64,000 nt of DNA from NCBI RefSeq assembly GCF_901709675.1, contig NC_051095.1, positions 17,222,456 through 17,286,455 on the forward strand, in the 5' to 3' direction. The translations under genes were made by a program, and so were the position numbers. Numbering within the stretch: the stretch's first letter is position 1; the number at the start of each line of letters is the position of its first letter. Of the stretch, positions 14,579 through 27,182 are shown piece after piece. Origin of the DNA: Syngnathus acus. Taxonomy: Eukaryota > Chordata > Actinopteri > Syngnathiformes > Syngnathidae. The notes under the pieces are model-generated. The model was given only the letters and a program-made list of their open reading frames with translations, searched no databases and was not told the DNA's origin.

Positions 14579-14789
14579 TTGATCCTCGCAGGTTTCCGAG
14601 AAAATAAACGCAGCCCGACGGGCGTTCAAAAATCTCGGACACGACGGATCCCCGATGCTGAACAGACAGCTGTTTCTCCTCGGGTCCGGTTACCGTGTGT
14701 TGCGAAGCAGCCTTAGGTCTGCTGCCACGTTCACGTGGCGGCCCCTGGCTCGTAATTTATGCAAAACAACCCTGGCGGTATCGATCGTG
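14579..14789 (+). promoter_or_regulatory. CpG-rich promoter / first-exon candidate
   Basis: CpG dinucleotides are far denser between about 14590 and 14790 than in the flanks (for example cccgacgggcg, ctcggacacgacgg, ctcgggtccggttaccg). The patch ends at a good donor, gatcgtg|gtgagt at 14789/14790. It could be a promoter for a plus-strand transcript and perhaps, in the other direction, for slc43a1, whose 5' non-coding exon has not been found. Confidence 0.4.
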
Positions 14790-15759
14790 GTGAGTCACGT
14801 CAAGAAGAAAGTGTCAACTGCAAACAGTTCGGTACTTGACACGAATAAGGAATGAATGCGTCTGGCAAACTTACATTGATTTAAAGGAGATCAAGATTAG
14901 GTTTGTGGAGCATCATGGACATTTTCACGTTTCGCAGTTCCCCAATCTTCATTTCAGAATGCCACATTTACGCAGAGTCACTGAAGGCAACATTATCTTA
15001 TCTCCGAGACAAACGCGTCTGCGACCACCTTTTGGTCATACGGTTGTTACTTAGAGATACTAATCAAGAAACCAGTATGCATGGAAGCTATAAAAAGTGT
15101 TTAGTGGTAATGTTTACAATTCGTTACCACAGCGAATGCAGATGTTTAAAAGACTAAATACAGTAAATCGAGTTTTCCAGTGATCTGCATCTCCCCCCTT
15201 CCCTCATGGTCACTTCCTAAACAAGCAACTTGATCCTTTTAGGGTTTTCTTTCCTTTTCTCAAACTCAAGTTATATTAGACCCCTCTCCCGGTATAATAA
15301 GTATGATGTATTTAACAGTTGAAAGATATAACAAAAGTGCTTGTATAAACGCCACGTGTAGTGAAATGCAGCCGGTTGGTCCAGTTGCGTTCATGGCGGC
15401 ACTAAACATACTGTGTCACCTCAAAAGAGGAAAAAAAAAAAACTTACTGTAAGTTCGTGGATTGTCCCTCAGGAAAATGTTCGAGAAGTTGGGTTGTATA
15501 AAACTTGTATTACTTTGTTTAAATAATTAAATAATACACGTATTTATCAAGTATGCTGGACGTTTACAGCAAGTAATAAAAAAGAAGTTAAATAATAAAA
15601 AAAAATCCTCCTTCTCTGCCCCTTCCTTTTCTGTTTTAATTCCAGAGAGTCCACGCTTCTTTTGTCTCGTTGGTTTCATTTCAAGCGCCCCCTCTTTTGC
15701 CTAATTTGACTTGTATTCTCCTCCCTCTCTTCCAGGCTTCACGGCTTTACCGCCGTTGA
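14655..15759 (+). CDS. Possible two-exon micropeptide gene (52 residues)
   Basis: I do not recognise this product. Exon 1 coding runs 14655-14789 (45 codons, phase 0) inside a CpG-rich patch and ends at gatcgtg|gtgagt. The best downstream acceptor is the pyrimidine-rich ctccctctcttccag ending at 15735. From 15736 the frame continues for seven codons (ASRLYRR) to a stop at 15757-15759. An AATAAA at 16033-16038 followed by a T/G-rich stretch could be the poly(A) signal. The protein starts MLNRQLFLLGSGYRVLRSSL. It is rich in Arg, Ser and Leu and nearly free of acidic residues, which resembles a mitochondrial targeting sequence. Alternatives are a first exon of a longer gene whose later exons I could not find, or a non-coding transcript. 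Confidence 0.3.
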
Positions 15760-18170
15760 AGGGGTGGAGAGAAGTCACCACCCTTCAGCCGTCATTCTAC
15801 TTATTCCCTTTCCTTTTTTTTTTTTTTTTTTTTTTACAGTGAGCTGAAAAGCAGCCATTCATCTAACAAACCAGGCTGACTCTGTTCGGTCTAGTTGTGG
15901 ATCGAACGCTTTATGACAACCATGATCAGTACACGCTCAAGTAATGTATACAGAACAGTGGACTGTTTCAGATTTAAAGACAGTTTCATGAAACTTCAAA
16001 TGATCCATTTTTGGGTCACCTGGCCATGCCAAAATAAAGGTTTTTTGTTCCGAACTACTTTGAGTGCCTCAGTTTCCTGTTATTTTTTTAAGCCAACAAA
16101 AAAGTCAAAGGGAAATGCAAAACCAGGTGTCCATTTGAGGTGTGGTATTTATTCACTCAAATTTATAACACACCAAGCGACCAGGTGAGAATTATTTGAA
16201 AATGTTTGAGGAAAGATAGCAAATAAAAAAATGCCTTCCGGTCTATTACATGTTTTGGGTAGCTCCACTTTAATTAGAAATGCCTGCAGAATGATGAGAT
16301 AAAAATCGATCCCTCTTCCTTCACCTCCTTTAATAATAATAATAATAATGGATTTTTTTATAACACATTTTATATTTAAAGGCAAAACCTATCTCCTTCA
16401 GTATAATGGGGTGTATTCATTTATTTTTGTTAATGATGTTTTTCATTGAACATTTTACATTACACAGATGCGTAACACATGAAATGTAACACAATTTCCA
16501 TTGGAACTGCACCCTCTAGATTTCTCTTCACTACTGTATCAAACCGATGGATGCGTATCGTAACTCCAAATAAATAGTATGCATTTTCTCACTACACAGA
16601 GAACCTTGTTGAAATTCTCTTGTGGGGTCAAGTTAGCCAATTTAGATGGCAGTCCTAGTAAACACTGCCCAAGATCTTTACAACTTCATTTTATTACTCG
16701 GTTCTTTTACAACACAAGACCATTCAGTACAGACCTAGATTTTGAGAGTTCCAATTTAGAAGGTTATCAGAAAATTATGAAATCAGACCTTTCTTTTTAA
16801 TCAAATGAATAATAGATTCCTACAAAGATCTGACAAGCAACCTATGTGTCATTGACGCACAACAAACGCCCGGTTGCAGCCTACCAAAGTCAACACCTTT
16901 AGTCACATATTCTGCAGAAGGCTCATTGCACACTTTTCATTGAATCAATGCTACTTTGCGCGTCACTGTGTTTTATTTTCAGCGCTTAACTTATTCAGTT
17001 CCTGAGTAATACTCACACAAACGTTTTTGGTGAACTTTACTCCATTGTCGTCACCAGCATGTGCACATTTATTTGCTGATTCAATAATTATGCAGATTTG
17101 TGAAGTCATAAATGATTCATGTTTCTCCGGTATCCCTGATATTTTAGGCCTTTTTATCTGGCACGAAACATCACCCAGGGTCAGAGAGGTTATGGCTTTG
17201 AAAGTGCGCTCCATCAGCTCCTCCATTCCTTTAATCACATGCTATTACTGTCCTGGACTCACCGCTGAGATGGAAGCCTAATTCTCCTGAAAAGGTCTTA
17301 GCAATTCCTGCTTTGAAACTCGGAACCTTGCTGGGCTCTGCTGGGAAGTGTCCACGTTGCAGTTTTTCAACGTATAGTAATTCGCCCAAGTTAGAGTCAT
17401 GTCATCTTTTTTCTAGTTCTAGGGTCGACATAGGAACTCAGGGGCCCCAAATTTTTAATGAAATAATCCCGTTGGAATTTGTGTGAGCCCTCTCCAGCTG
17501 TGGACACCTGAAAATATCCCTTTTGACCCCACCTGCATTCTACAGCCTCCAATTGAGTCAGGACAAGTCGACACAGTTTACACTCAAGCTCTCTGTGTGC
17601 CGCTGTACTTTCCTCACCCTATGAAAGTAAATGGGTCAGTCACACACAAACTGAAAAAAAAGTTTTCAGTGGGTACTTGTAAAGCAACTAAGCAATTACT
17701 ATTTGTAATGATCATGATTTTAGTGTTTACCAACCTTTTTGATACTGAGAGCTACTTCCTGAATCATATTTCTGAAATAACAAATTTGCACAAATGAACT
17801 TTTATTTTGGTTTTAATTTTTCATGATATGTGAACACATTGATAACCAGAATCAGAATCATTTTAAACTGACATTATATCATTCCATTATCTGATAAACG
17901 TTGCCCACTGGCCATCCATTTTATTTGTGCTCAAATAAAAATAGGGATTTTTCTTAGCACAATAAATATATCTAAGGAAGGAAAGTTGGAATGCAAACAT
18001 ACAATTCATGTATTCAATACTGCATACAAAAATATTGGCTAAACTAAATAGTACTTAAGTCCTCAAAAATGGTTGGGCCAGCACGAGTAAAAATGCAATG
18101 AAAATGTAAAAAAAGAAAAAAAGAAAGAAGAAACAAATAATCATAAAAGTTCAATAATAATATTATGTAC
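15760..18170. other. Non-coding stretch, no gene recognised
   Basis: This is AT-rich sequence with a poly(T) run near 15815-15836 and a short AAT repeat near 16332-16349. No exon is supported beyond the possible 3' UTR described for the micropeptide candidate. Confidence 0.5.
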
Positions 18171-18174
18171 ATAG

Positions 18175-18360
18175 AAGTATCCATCTATCTATCTTGAACA
18201 CTGTTCATCCTGTTCAGAGTGATGGCGGGTGCCTATTCCGAGCTGACATTAGGAGAAAGGCATTCACCCTGGACTGGTCGCCAGCCAGTCACAGGGCACA
18301 TCAAGAGACAAACAACCAATCGATCCCACACTGCCCACACACAAGTCAGGCGTGTGTGCC
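18175..18360 (+). repeat. Fish dispersed repeat (ctggactggtcgccagccagtcacag family), degraded
   Basis: The stretch with 'gagctgacattaggagaaaggc', 'accctggactggtcgccagc' and 'cagtcacagggcacat' followed by 'agacaaacaacca' matches a very common dispersed repeat of teleost genomes. The copy has diverged and runs into a CATC microsatellite, as these elements often do. Confidence 0.7.
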
Positions 18361-18369
18361 CCTATACAA

Positions 18370-18420
18370 TCCATCCATCCATCCATCCATCCATCCATCC
18401 ATCCATCCATCCATCCATCC
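18370..18420. repeat. (CATC)n microsatellite
   Basis: About 13 copies of the tetranucleotide CATC are followed by a short TTTA-type array to about 18450. It sits at the end of the dispersed repeat just upstream. Confidence 0.92.
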
Positions 18421-19029
18421 GTGTTATTTATTTGTTTATTTATTTATTTATTGCGTGTGATTTGTCATGCTGACAATCATTTGGGTGGAGTTTGCAGCAC
18501 GTTCTAAGCTGCAAGCTGCCGTCCTGTGGCGCCGTCTGCTGTCAAAAAAGCTACAGTGCACCGTTGGGCACTTGGCTGAAATACAGCACTGTAGCTCTGG
18601 GGTTGTCAGCTTTTCCCAGAGAGAAACGTTTTCCACCTTTTTAACTGGAAAAACAAAAATATCACATGCAGTAGAAAGAAAAATAAAAGTAAGATTTTTT
18701 ACATTCCTGCAGCACTGCTCAAGCTTACAACGGACGGACGGATGGATGGCATATTTAATACAAATAGTTGGAAAGAAAGAAGCAAAGTGACAGAAGAATC
18801 GCCAAATACAACACTAGTAATAAAAATTCAGTTCAGTACAATGGAATGAAAAACTTGAAAAATGCTGCAGTGGAGGCTTATACTGTTCTATGAAATCAGT
18901 GGTTTCCTTATTTCTCAGATCATCCAATCATCATGCGAGCCTCAGGGCCAGCCTGAGACCCCGAAAGATGCTGAGCATATCCAATGGGCGGGTTAAAGCC
19001 CCGGATTTATCCAATGACCATCCAGATTC

Positions 19030-19443
19030 TGTCACGCCCATGCCAGAGCACGCTCGGCCGTCAACTTCCCTCAACCACACCCTTTCGTTATCGTCATGTC
19101 TGTCACCTGCTTCCTCTTGTTACCTGATGTATTTAAGCCCAGCCCGTGTGTTTCTCGCTGTTGGTGTCTACTGTTGTCTTCCATGCCTGTCCGCGCCCGG
19201 TGTTCCTGTCGTCTGGTTTACCACCGGTCTGGTCTGGAGGCTCACGGTCAGAATTATATCCTTGTCCAAGTGGACTTCTGTCGGTCGGCCTGTCTGTCTG
19301 TCTGTCTGTCTGTTGGCTGGCCGTGAGTCTTTGTCCCGTATGTGTCTTCGGTTTCCCACCTGACTCCCTTCCAATTCCCTTTCCCTTCAATTAACCCTGC
19401 TCCAAGCTGCATTTGTTCGCCCTGCTCCATTCCGATCCTGACA
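19030..19443 (+). mobile_element. Probable solo LTR of a fish LTR retrotransposon
   Basis: The segment starts TGTCACGCCC and ends GATCCTGACA, the TGT...ACA ends expected of an LTR. It is CT-rich like many fish LTRs and contains a TATTTAAG promoter-like box at about 19129-19136. Internally it carries a short TCTG array (about 19287-19312). No gag or pol frame flanks it, so it would be a solo LTR. I could not see a clean target-site duplication. Confidence 0.5.
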
Positions 19444-22400
19444 CGCTCAGCGGCTAATTCTGTAAAAATGGGTGCTCTGCTCTTAAGCAGAAATGCCCAC
19501 CTCACTCAAAATCTCAGTTCCAGTTCACCCTCATGGTGTGGTGTGGGCTAGATCACTTTCACCCCAAACTCATCCAACCATTTTGATGGACTTTCCTTTT
19601 TACTTTCAGGCATGGCCACGCTGGAACAGAAAAGGGCATTTACCCAAAAAGCAGTTAGCAAATTTACAAATAACATTTGCAAGCGAATGGAGTTCATTTA
19701 CTCACAGCATGTGTTCACTCTTCTCTGAGAACATGCAGTGAGTGATCTCAGTGGGTGTGCTTGGTCTATAACAACAGCTTGATTGTAAACACTTGGGCTG
19801 TATTTTATTGTGCAGAGTTGTTTCCTGTTTTGGTTGCTACCTATCATCACAAACACCCTGCGGCTAATAGAGTGAGCAGATGTTGTGACTGGCTTATGAT
19901 GGAGTGCATTGTTCCATTAACGTATAGTACAGCCATGCTCCTGCCTATGATGCTTGGGAGAGGTATTTAATGTAACAATCATTGTGGTTGTAGTTAGCAG
20001 TGCTGTACAACTGCAATGCATCACACTATTGAAACAAAAACATACAAACAAGTATGTCACTGAGTATTATAGGTCAATTGGCATAGCGTTAGAAGGGTTG
20101 AGGACGGCAAGTGCGAGATTTTTTTCCACTACACTCTATATTAAGGCTTTAGATGATTTTTGGCATCCTCGGTGATGTTCATCTTTCTATTTGTTGAGCT
20201 GTCTTGGAATGGAGCCAAATCCTTCGTCTTCTCAATGGAGGCCTCACAATCTTGATTGAAACCTGCACAGGCATGGATGATGAAATAGTTGTTGGGATTT
20301 GTGGACTTTGCTCACGAAGCTCTTTGGCACGCCGTACGCTCAGTTGGAAGATTCAGAGCGGTCATGATTCAATTCTTTTGCATGTGAATGGACAGGCTTA
20401 AGCGAAACCTCTGCACTTTCCACATGACCTTGGCTGCGTGTCCAGACTGACAGGCGGCAACTCTGTCCCCCCGGAGGAAAGCGGGGATTGATCAGAACAT
20501 GACGTATAGTCCATCTCTGTCAGATGTGTGAGGTCTGGTCCTAATTACATCATAAGGCTTCCAACTTCCTAATGCACCATGGTACGCTGTGCTTCTACAC
20601 AGCCCACAGCAACTCACATTTCAAGTCACACATGTGACAAACAAATTGTCTCATAAATTCAGGGGGAATTTGAACCACACCCGAGTAGATCCAACAAATG
20701 TGATGAAAAAACACTTGTGACCTCTCCTTGTTTTGGATGATTTGTTTATTTTTAACACAAAGTAGTGCGTGTAAGCAAAAATTAAAGATTTAGCAATAGT
20801 ACTGTACAGAAATTTCTCTTATTATTTGAAGTCAGATCATTTGCGGCACTGCATTTGAGTGACTGTGATGCTACCACCTCTCCCCGTCCCTTTAAACCCA
20901 TGTGGCCCATGGCATAAACAATAAATAAATAAAACACACACACACACACAAGCGCGCGCGCATGTGTGTTTTCAATTGACCTGAATCCCCTTCAGCAGCA
21001 ACTCTGCAATGCTGCTGTTTGACACAGTTCAAGAAATTCCATCTTAATAGATGCAATTATCATTCTTGAATCTGTTTCTACTTAAACGAGATCCAATCAG
21101 TACACACACGCGCACGCACGCACGCAAGAACAAAAAGCCAAAGCCAATGTGGTCTTAATTTTCCATTAATGTGAGTACGTTGTGCGGCGTGGCAGGGGAC
21201 TGGGCGAGTCTCAGGGTACCTGAAACATCCAAACATAATATCTATTCACATGAGCAGAAGATAAACAAGCACATCATTCTTTCCATTGTGAAAACTACTT
21301 CGAGGTGTTTTAAAAGGTGGCCGTGAAAATCAGTTGCCACTTTTCACCACAGCAGGGCAGTAGAGGCCCTATAAAAGTTTCTCCTTTTCCCAGCAAAGTT
21401 TCTTCCTTAAGTAACAGATGTGTGAGGTGAAATAGAACAGCCTCCACTGGTGTGATTCAGCTCATGGAAAGATTTGGAGCGGATACCTAATGTCCCTGAT
21501 GTGCAAAAGTCTGTCTCTTTTCACTGCGTCCCTTTCGTTCCAGTTTGTTGTTAAATGCAGTTGCGTCTCGCTCGCATTAGCTTTTACTTGGAACATACGC
21601 TACGACAAAGTCAGCCAAGAGAGAGGTTGCCAACGGCCCCCACTTTTTTTTTTTACAGGGCAAATAATAATACATTTTATAGGCTACTGAACCGGCATAA
21701 TAATAATAATAATAATAAAGTGAACATGAGTCTAATAATATAACAAATATGAGCCCAGTAACAGCAGTATTTCTTTCCCAATGCGAGGGATTTTTTTTTC
21801 TCTCCCGTGGAGATTGTAAAAACTATGATTATGTGTGCACATTCTCTCCCTCTGTTGCAAAATCATTTACACAACAAGGACCAAGTGACACATGTGGTCG
21901 CCATTTTTCTTTATCGTTATAATTGTCCTACACCAGAGTGTTGACAAGCGGTCCAGGCCTCTCTGAGACTTTATTTTTAAGAAGCACTGAGTTCAGCCTT
22001 TGTTTGCCTCATCCATCAGTCTGTGTGGATTCTCATTTGCTGCTGGAATCTTTTGCATTTAACTTTGAGATTGACTTTTAATCAAATGCAGCTCAAGTAC
22101 AAACCCCAGTGAAGGGTGCAGCGCACCATGTGATCTATGAACGGTATCCATCATTTCTGTCTCGTGCGTTTGTCTCTCTCATAGAAATCAGTCTGTAAAC
22201 CAAAGCTTTTTGAAAGCTGTACTGTAATGGATTTCCACAGTAGCAAACAACACTTGCAGGAAGCTTCATTGGGCACACAGGCACAATCCAACAACAACAA
22301 TACTTTCAGAAAGTTTTATATTTAGTCATCAGTTTATGAATGGGCTTGCAGTTTTCAATAGTGTTTATGAAAATGTTTTTTTTTTTTTTTTTTAAATGAA

Positions 22401-23182
22401 TGCCTGATTGTTGTGATTAGAGGCAGACTTGTCCTGAGAAAACCACCTTCAATTGCCTAATTAACTATCACTGAAAGCCCAAAGTTCATTTTTCTTTTTG
22501 AAACAATTATTGTTGAAGTTCCATCTACAGTATATTGTACATTCAGACTTGATCAGGAACAAACTTGTTGGCTGATTGTGAGGAAAGCAAAATGGAGTCA
22601 TCTGAAGCTTTTCACCGAATGCACGTAACGGACTACTGCAAGAGCCAGACGCTTTTGCCAATTGCAGCAGCAATGCGATCACTGTCAGCAGAGGACAACG
22701 CAATGGCTACGAAGTGATACGACAGATGCTTTTCACTGCACAAATGTGAGTCATAAAGTGGGCAAAATTGGTCGACAGTATAAAATAATCAATCATGTTG
22801 TTATCGATTTTCGTAAAAGAGTTTATTCACTTGTCAGATAATCCTCAAGAAGGAGGGACTTTTTAGTTTATGAAGGCCATTAATATTGAAAATCTTAACA
22901 TGGATGACTGGGTTTGCTTTTGGGTCCCTAAATGACTAAATGAGACCAAGCTCTTGGCGAATTTCATCCGGTTGGACAGTTGTAGCTTGTTCAGTTGAAG
23001 CATACCGGGGATTTCCCCCTTTATTCTTATGCACATGATTCCAATAGGGGCCCAAACCACAAATCTTAAGTCACAGTTACAGGGGCACACCTAGATTTTA
23101 TTGTGATCTCTAAGGCTCTTTAAAGTCACAACATGGCTTGGTGTGGTGTAATCCAACAACGGGCCGGAAAAAGATTGAGAAT

Positions 23183-23183
<1 letters not shown>
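19444..23183. other. Non-coding stretch, no gene recognised
   Basis: No supported exons were seen. It contains CA/CG-type short repeats at about 20934-20962 and 21104-21126, a poly(T) run near 22377-22393 and AAT repeats near 21700-21718. Confidence 0.5.

Positions 23184-23214
<31 letters not shown>
23184..23214. repeat. (TG)n microsatellite
   Basis: About 15 uninterrupted TG copies. Confidence 0.95.
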
Positions 23215-23216
<2 letters not shown>

Positions 23217-23763
23217 AGCAGCAAAAAATCGCTACCATGTTCATCTATTTTCATAACCTGCATTGAAGCCATCTGTGGTCAGAGTTTCATTAAAGTATGC
23301 CTTTAACTTAATGCACGATCTTATCACGCATCTTCCTTTTCGTCTTTTGTTTTCCCTCCTAATCTTCTTTCCACTGTATCCCACAGTCTTTCACGCTCAC
23401 CTTTTTGCCTCGCTCCACAATGTGACGCAACACCATAAAAGGCAGAAAAAAGGAGTGAAGGGGGGAGGTCAGAGCGCAATAAGCACCTGTTCAGGCCCCC
23501 ATGGCCGCTAGGGGGCGGTAACAGTCACTAGACTCGAGCAAGGGTTACCAACGTGATGCCCTCAAACCTTTTCCAAAAATAGCTCATCTGTGATGAGTTT
23601 TTTCCAAGAAAGTTGCACAAGTGAACATTTAAAAATGGAATTCATGGAAGTGGCTTATAGAAACAAAATGTTGCATATTGGTATTTGTCTGTTTCTGAAT
23701 TATTGTGCGAAATCATTCACATGATTGTTTTCACATAATGAATATTACTGATTATTAATAACT

Positions 23764-23832
23764 GGGGCTGCCACTAATGAAGGTAGCCATCCTATCGATT
23801 ATTCCATCAATTACTCAGGTAGTCGCCTCACA
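23764..23832. repeat. hAT-like repeat end, degraded
   Basis: The sequence 'ggggctgccactaatgaagg' then 'cctatcgattattccatcaa' and 'ttactcaggtagtcg' resembles the well-known 'gggctgcaactaacgattat... atcgattattt' ends of non-autonomous hAT elements in fish. Only one end is clear. Confidence 0.45.
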
Positions 23833-24659
23833 CCCCGTTTCGATGCAGAAATTTGTATCAACCAATTTTTTGTGGTCAATCAGCCAAGTTAGATGATTAT
23901 CTTCCCAAAAGAATAGAAGGGAAAAAGGAAAGTAAAAAATGGAACCAAATGTTTAGATTAGGGTAGTTTAGTTTGAGAAGATACATAGTTTTAAATTGAT
24001 ACATAATTTGAGGACCTAATTATTAAAGTGTTTTAATCTGTGCAGTTACATCCTTATGCAAGTATTATTTATCTGTTTAGACTTACACAAGTATTTATTA
24101 AACAGGTTTTGTGTTTTATTTGCCTTACAGTACGCGACTTAAGATATTGAAATGCTTATGCATACTAATCCATGCTCCTTATGCTTCTTACCCAATTTCA
24201 TTTTACATTCAGTCTCCGACGCAGACCTGGGCCTGCTCTGGGAAAGGTCCAATACCGGAGGCCTGAGACATGTCGTGTTCCCCCCACCGCCTACTTCCAT
24301 TCATCTTTTGTTTGCCCTTCCACTCCCAAGCCTCCATCCACAGTTTGTGTTACAGCGGTATCTCGGTCCCTTTGTCTTTACCCGCCTCATCCATCATGTC
24401 CTGTCGCCGCCGGTTGTCACCCAGTCTTGTAATTATCCTCATATTTATCCAAATATGCTTTTCCTATTCTCAATGGATTCTGAGGCGAATCGTGAGCCTC
24501 AATGTCATAATTCAAGCCAGCGCGCCCACCCTCATTGTGGGATGTCATTGATTCTACTTAGTCAAAGTTATTGTCAAACTTCAGAATAGAATATGCTGAT
24601 TACTCTTTATGCACCTCCTGCCCTACATATGGGATCTTTGCTCTCATGAACCGCAGTGC

Positions 24660-24775
24660 AAACATACAATTTCAGTTTGAAGGAGTCGCAGCGGGAGTCA
24701 AACTCGTGACCGCAACTCGGCTGGTGCCGTGCTCGACTCACTGCGCTGCAGAGCGGGAGCGTGCAGAGGAGCAGT
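24660..24775. repeat. Possible tRNA-related SINE remnant
   Basis: The stretch 'gagtcaaactcgtgaccgca' to 'ctgcgctgcagagcgggagc' has the look of the reverse complement of a tRNA-derived head (anticodon-side and T-arm-like text) common in fish SINEs. It is too diverged to assign a family. Confidence 0.3.
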
Positions 24776-26508
24776 AGGCATGCTAATCGCTCAGTGCCAT
24801 GAAGGTCCAAATGGGCCTTGAAAGCATAACTCAGGCCACATTAAACTGCACTCTCACATCTTCTTTCAATTGTGACTGAAATACATCCCGGCACATCATC
24901 CCTGCTGGCATGCCTGCAGGCCACTGAGTCCAAAGCAAATAATGTGAAAGCAACTTTACTTGAAATTTGATTTGAAATTATTTGACCTTTAGCATAGCAC
25001 TGAGGTACAGTCTGAATTTACAGAATGATGCGTCACCAGCCACAGCGATATGATTCGACATGTACACAACCAATTGTTTCATTCCTACTGCATCAAATTT
25101 GGCATGAAAGAGAATTGTCATTGGTTGGCTTGGTGTTGGGTTGGAAGGGATACAAGAAAGTGTCAAAAGGGGTTGTTCTAGGTGATATACTATTCATAAA
25201 AAAAAAATATTATTTTTTTTCTATACCTTGATATTTGTGTTATTTTCAATAGCTGATTCCAAATTTGTCTGACTCGATGGATGGAACAAATCATTGACCT
25301 GAGCTCCTGGATCCGTGGACTTGTCAACTATCATCTCATGTGGTTGCCGAAAAATAAATGATGACATTTTGCTATTTTATTTTACATCATTAAAGTCCCA
25401 TTAGATTTCAAATGATATACTCGATGTCTTCTAAATTTAACACGTCACAGAGAAAAGTGTTGCTGCGAAATTAAAATTAAAAAAATATCATTCAATACAC
25501 AAAATATGGCTTGAAAATAGTGAGAAATTGTGCGATCCCTCCACTTTAAAATGCTGTGGGCATATCCACTGAAATCACACCCTGCTCAAATGTCACTCAA
25601 ACGGCACTTCAATAACCTGGAAAATTCCTTACATAAATACATGTTTGAGCAAATATATAAAGTCTCTGGTGGCTGAAATACATCCATTTAGGTCCTAGTG
25701 GGGATTTTCCACGACAATTAGGCGCTCTAAAGCGGCCAAACCAACCATAAGGCCCGGTCCACAAGGTGGCTGTCAAGTCAGATATAAAAAAAAAGATAAA
25801 AAACCAACAACAAAAAAACCACCCCCTCTTTATTTTCAATCTTTGTCTGCGCGACGTGTGCACATTCACAGGGGATGGGAAAAAAGTTTGAATTTTGAGG
25901 CCTAAAATAAAAAAATAGCCTTTCGTGGGTTTAGCTCTCAGATGATTAAAGTCGTGACATTAACACAATATACATGCACTCACTGAAAACAATCTGTTTT
26001 CTTTTAGCCCCTGTTTAGCTGTGTGCGCTGCTCATGTGTTCCAGTTTACAATCTTTCTGAGCAATCAACAAATGAAACAAATAAGCTTCAAATGAGGTCC
26101 TGCGGTGACATTGAAGAAAGCGTCTCCATCTCCCTGGAACTTCCCCATTCCTTCCTTCTGTGTGCCTAAACCACAATAGTTGTGGGAAATCACTGCCAGC
26201 TGTCTTTGCTTTGATTTGATTCGAGAATGTGTCAATCAAGTCGGGGCACGTAACAGCAAATCACATTCCCGTCAATTTTTATTATCTCGCCCTTCCGACT
26301 CTTTGATGAGGATTCATGTTGACTGTCATGCGCACACGAGCAGGGCGGCAAAGTGACCTGTGCATGTCATCTCTGCTCTGTCGACCAAACTACATGGAAC
26401 ATTGTGACATTTATTGAAAACAACTTGTGCTGGTACAGCTTCAACATTCCTGCTTGTTCCTTTGATAATAGACATAACGTATTTGAACAACTGTGCGTAT
26501 ATGCATGC

Positions 26509-26540
26509 GTGTGTGTGTGTGTGTGTGTGTGTGCGTGTGT
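26509..26540. repeat. (GT)n microsatellite
   Basis: About 15 GT copies with one C interruption near the end. Confidence 0.9.
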
Positions 26541-26833
26541 GCACAACTTCAAGAGGAATAGGAATAAACCTTTTATTTGGGTGGTGAGGGGCTGCTTTTA
26601 GTTTAGGATTGAGCCCGCTACAGAATCTTGTCAACAGATTCATTTTTGTGGGAACCAAACTCAAGGAATATGTTCCCACGATAATTAAGAACAAATTTGA
26701 CAAACATCGCAGCACTACACTAATGTTTGAATTGGACTATTTTCAGCAAAAGGAGCAGGAAGGGTATCATAATAATAATAATAATAATACCTGATGTATA
26801 AGGAAGGTCTTTAGAGTCAGAATTGAATGAGTT

Positions 26834-27182
26834 TATACTACCGTTCAAAAGTTTGGGGTCACTTAGAAATGTCCTTATTTTTAAAATAATATCACTATTT
26901 TGTAATCAGGATAACATCAAACTAATCAGGAATACACTCTATACATTGTTAAAATGGTAAATGACTATTCTAGCTACAAACGTCTGTTTTTTTTCATGCA
27001 ATATTTACATACGACGTGTATAAATGCCCATTTCCAGCAACCATCCCTCCTGTGGTCCATTGTGTTTGCTAATTGTGTTAGAAGGCTAATGGAGGATTTG
27101 AAAACCCTTGAAAACCCTTGTGTTATTTTCATGGAAAACACAAAATTGTCTGGATGACCCCTAACTTTTGAACAGTAGTGTA
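26834..27182 (+). mobile_element. Tc1/mariner-type MITE with ~30-bp terminal inverted repeats
   Basis: The left end tatactaccgttcaaaagtt and the right end (read on the other strand) tacactactgttcaaaagtt are imperfect inverted repeats about 30 bp long that run into GGGGTCA on both sides. TA dinucleotides bound the element. It is 349 bp and has no transposase frame, so it is non-autonomous. Internal text such as 'ggtaaatgactattctagct' and 'agcaaccatccctcctgtgg' matches a repeat frequent in fish genomes. It contains a small tandem duplication of gaaaaccctt at about 27099-27118. Confidence 0.82.
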
